A DNA stretch of 5,632 nucleotides, from positions 1 through 5,632 of the forward strand of contig JAEURE010000198.1 of assembly GCA_016789485.1 (NCBI GenBank). The letters run 5' to 3'. A model generated the notes under the pieces. It was not told where the DNA came from and made no database searches. It was given only the letters and a program-made list of their open reading frames with translations. The DNA is from Anaerolineales bacterium (GTDB taxonomy: Bacteria > Chloroflexota > Anaerolineae > Anaerolineales > Villigracilaceae). This document shows, one piece after another, positions 5,396-5,632 of the stretch (positions are counted from its first letter, which is position 1; every line of letters starts with the position of its first letter). A program made the position numbers and the translations under genes.

Positions 5396-5632
5396 ATGAA
5401 GAATGAAAATATTCCCGAATTGTGGGAGTGGGCTGAGTATTATTGCCCCTGGTGTTATGTTGCAGCTGTACGCTTGCACAAGATCATGCCCGAGTATCAG
5501 GGACGTGTGAAGTTACGGCAGCGGGCCTTTCCCCTGGAAATCTATGGTGGCGGTCCGCCTGATCGAAAAGAGCTCGAGTTGGAAATATGGTTGGCAGCCT
5601 TGCAGGAGCCAGAGGCGGTCTTCAAGCCTTTT
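5396..5632 (+). CDS. DsbA/FrnE-like thiol oxidoreductase, N-terminal part (3' end outside window)
   Basis: The first 79 codons are present and the frame is open to the window edge. The segment EYYCPWCYVAAVRLHKIMPEY has a CPWC active site at C17-C20 directly after the first predicted strand, followed by a helix, the usual opening of a thioredoxin-fold DSBA-like domain. RQRAFPLE (41-48) resembles the strand and loop after this helix in FrnE-type proteins and 2-hydroxychromene-2-carboxylate isomerase relatives. There is no N-terminal signal peptide, so it should be cytoplasmic, unlike classical periplasmic DsbA. The ATG at 5396 has AGAGGT (5383-5388) 7 nt upstream. The family acts in thiol-disulfide exchange or isomerization; in this context a redox-stress role is plausible, but the C-terminal half is needed to refine it. 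Confidence 0.85.
   Translation, partial: MKNENIPELWEWAEYYCPWCYVAAVRLHKIMPEYQGRVKLRQRAFPLEIYGGGPPDRKELELEIWLAALQEPEAVFKPF

Noticed and set aside
5107..5406. Second plus-strand frame overlapping the cupin gene
   Set aside because: The cupin frame has domain motifs and a good ribosome binding site; this one has neither.

Overview
The window reads as bacterial chromosomal DNA of roughly even base composition. All credible genes lie on the + strand and are tightly packed, most with clear AGGAGG-like ribosome binding sites. The mix (NarL/NreC-type two-component pair, AcuB-like CBS protein, long 'mycobacterial-type' transaldolase, AIF-like flavoprotein, stand-alone receiver) would fit a Chloroflexota-like or other environmental, non-proteobacterial genome. 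That placement is a weak inference; no rRNA or tRNA is present to settle it.

Layout. (1) 1-905: the 3' end of a NarL-type sensor histidine kinase, then its likely partner, a REC + LuxR-HTH response regulator. This unit closes with a perfect 10-bp stem terminator (934-957) and a T tract. (2) 906-1097: a 192-bp intergenic region holding the terminator, an imperfect nested dyad and a possible sigma70-type promoter. (3) 1098-4890: a probable five-gene operon. It encodes a CBS-CBS-ACT protein, a stand-alone receiver domain (4-nt ATGA overlap), a 73-aa unknown small protein, an AIF-like FAD/NAD(P)H oxidoreductase, and a transaldolase (another 4-nt ATGA overlap). (4) 4983-5632: a small cupin with a degraded metal site, then the 5' part of a DsbA/FrnE-like thiol oxidoreductase with a CPWC motif, cut by the window edge.

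How the genes may work together (inference). The first unit is a signal-transduction pair that could control the neighbouring operon. The operon combines ligand sensing (CBS/ACT), phosphorelay (receiver), electron transfer (flavoprotein) and the non-oxidative pentose phosphate branch (transaldolase). The cupin and thiol oxidoreductase follow in the same direction with no visible terminator between. This looks like a redox or energy-stress module. No CRISPR array, mobile element, tRNA or rRNA was seen. The most notable points are the two translationally coupled pairs, CBS-ACT/REC and AIF-like/transaldolase, and the close motif resemblance of the flavoprotein to mitochondrial apoptosis-inducing factor.
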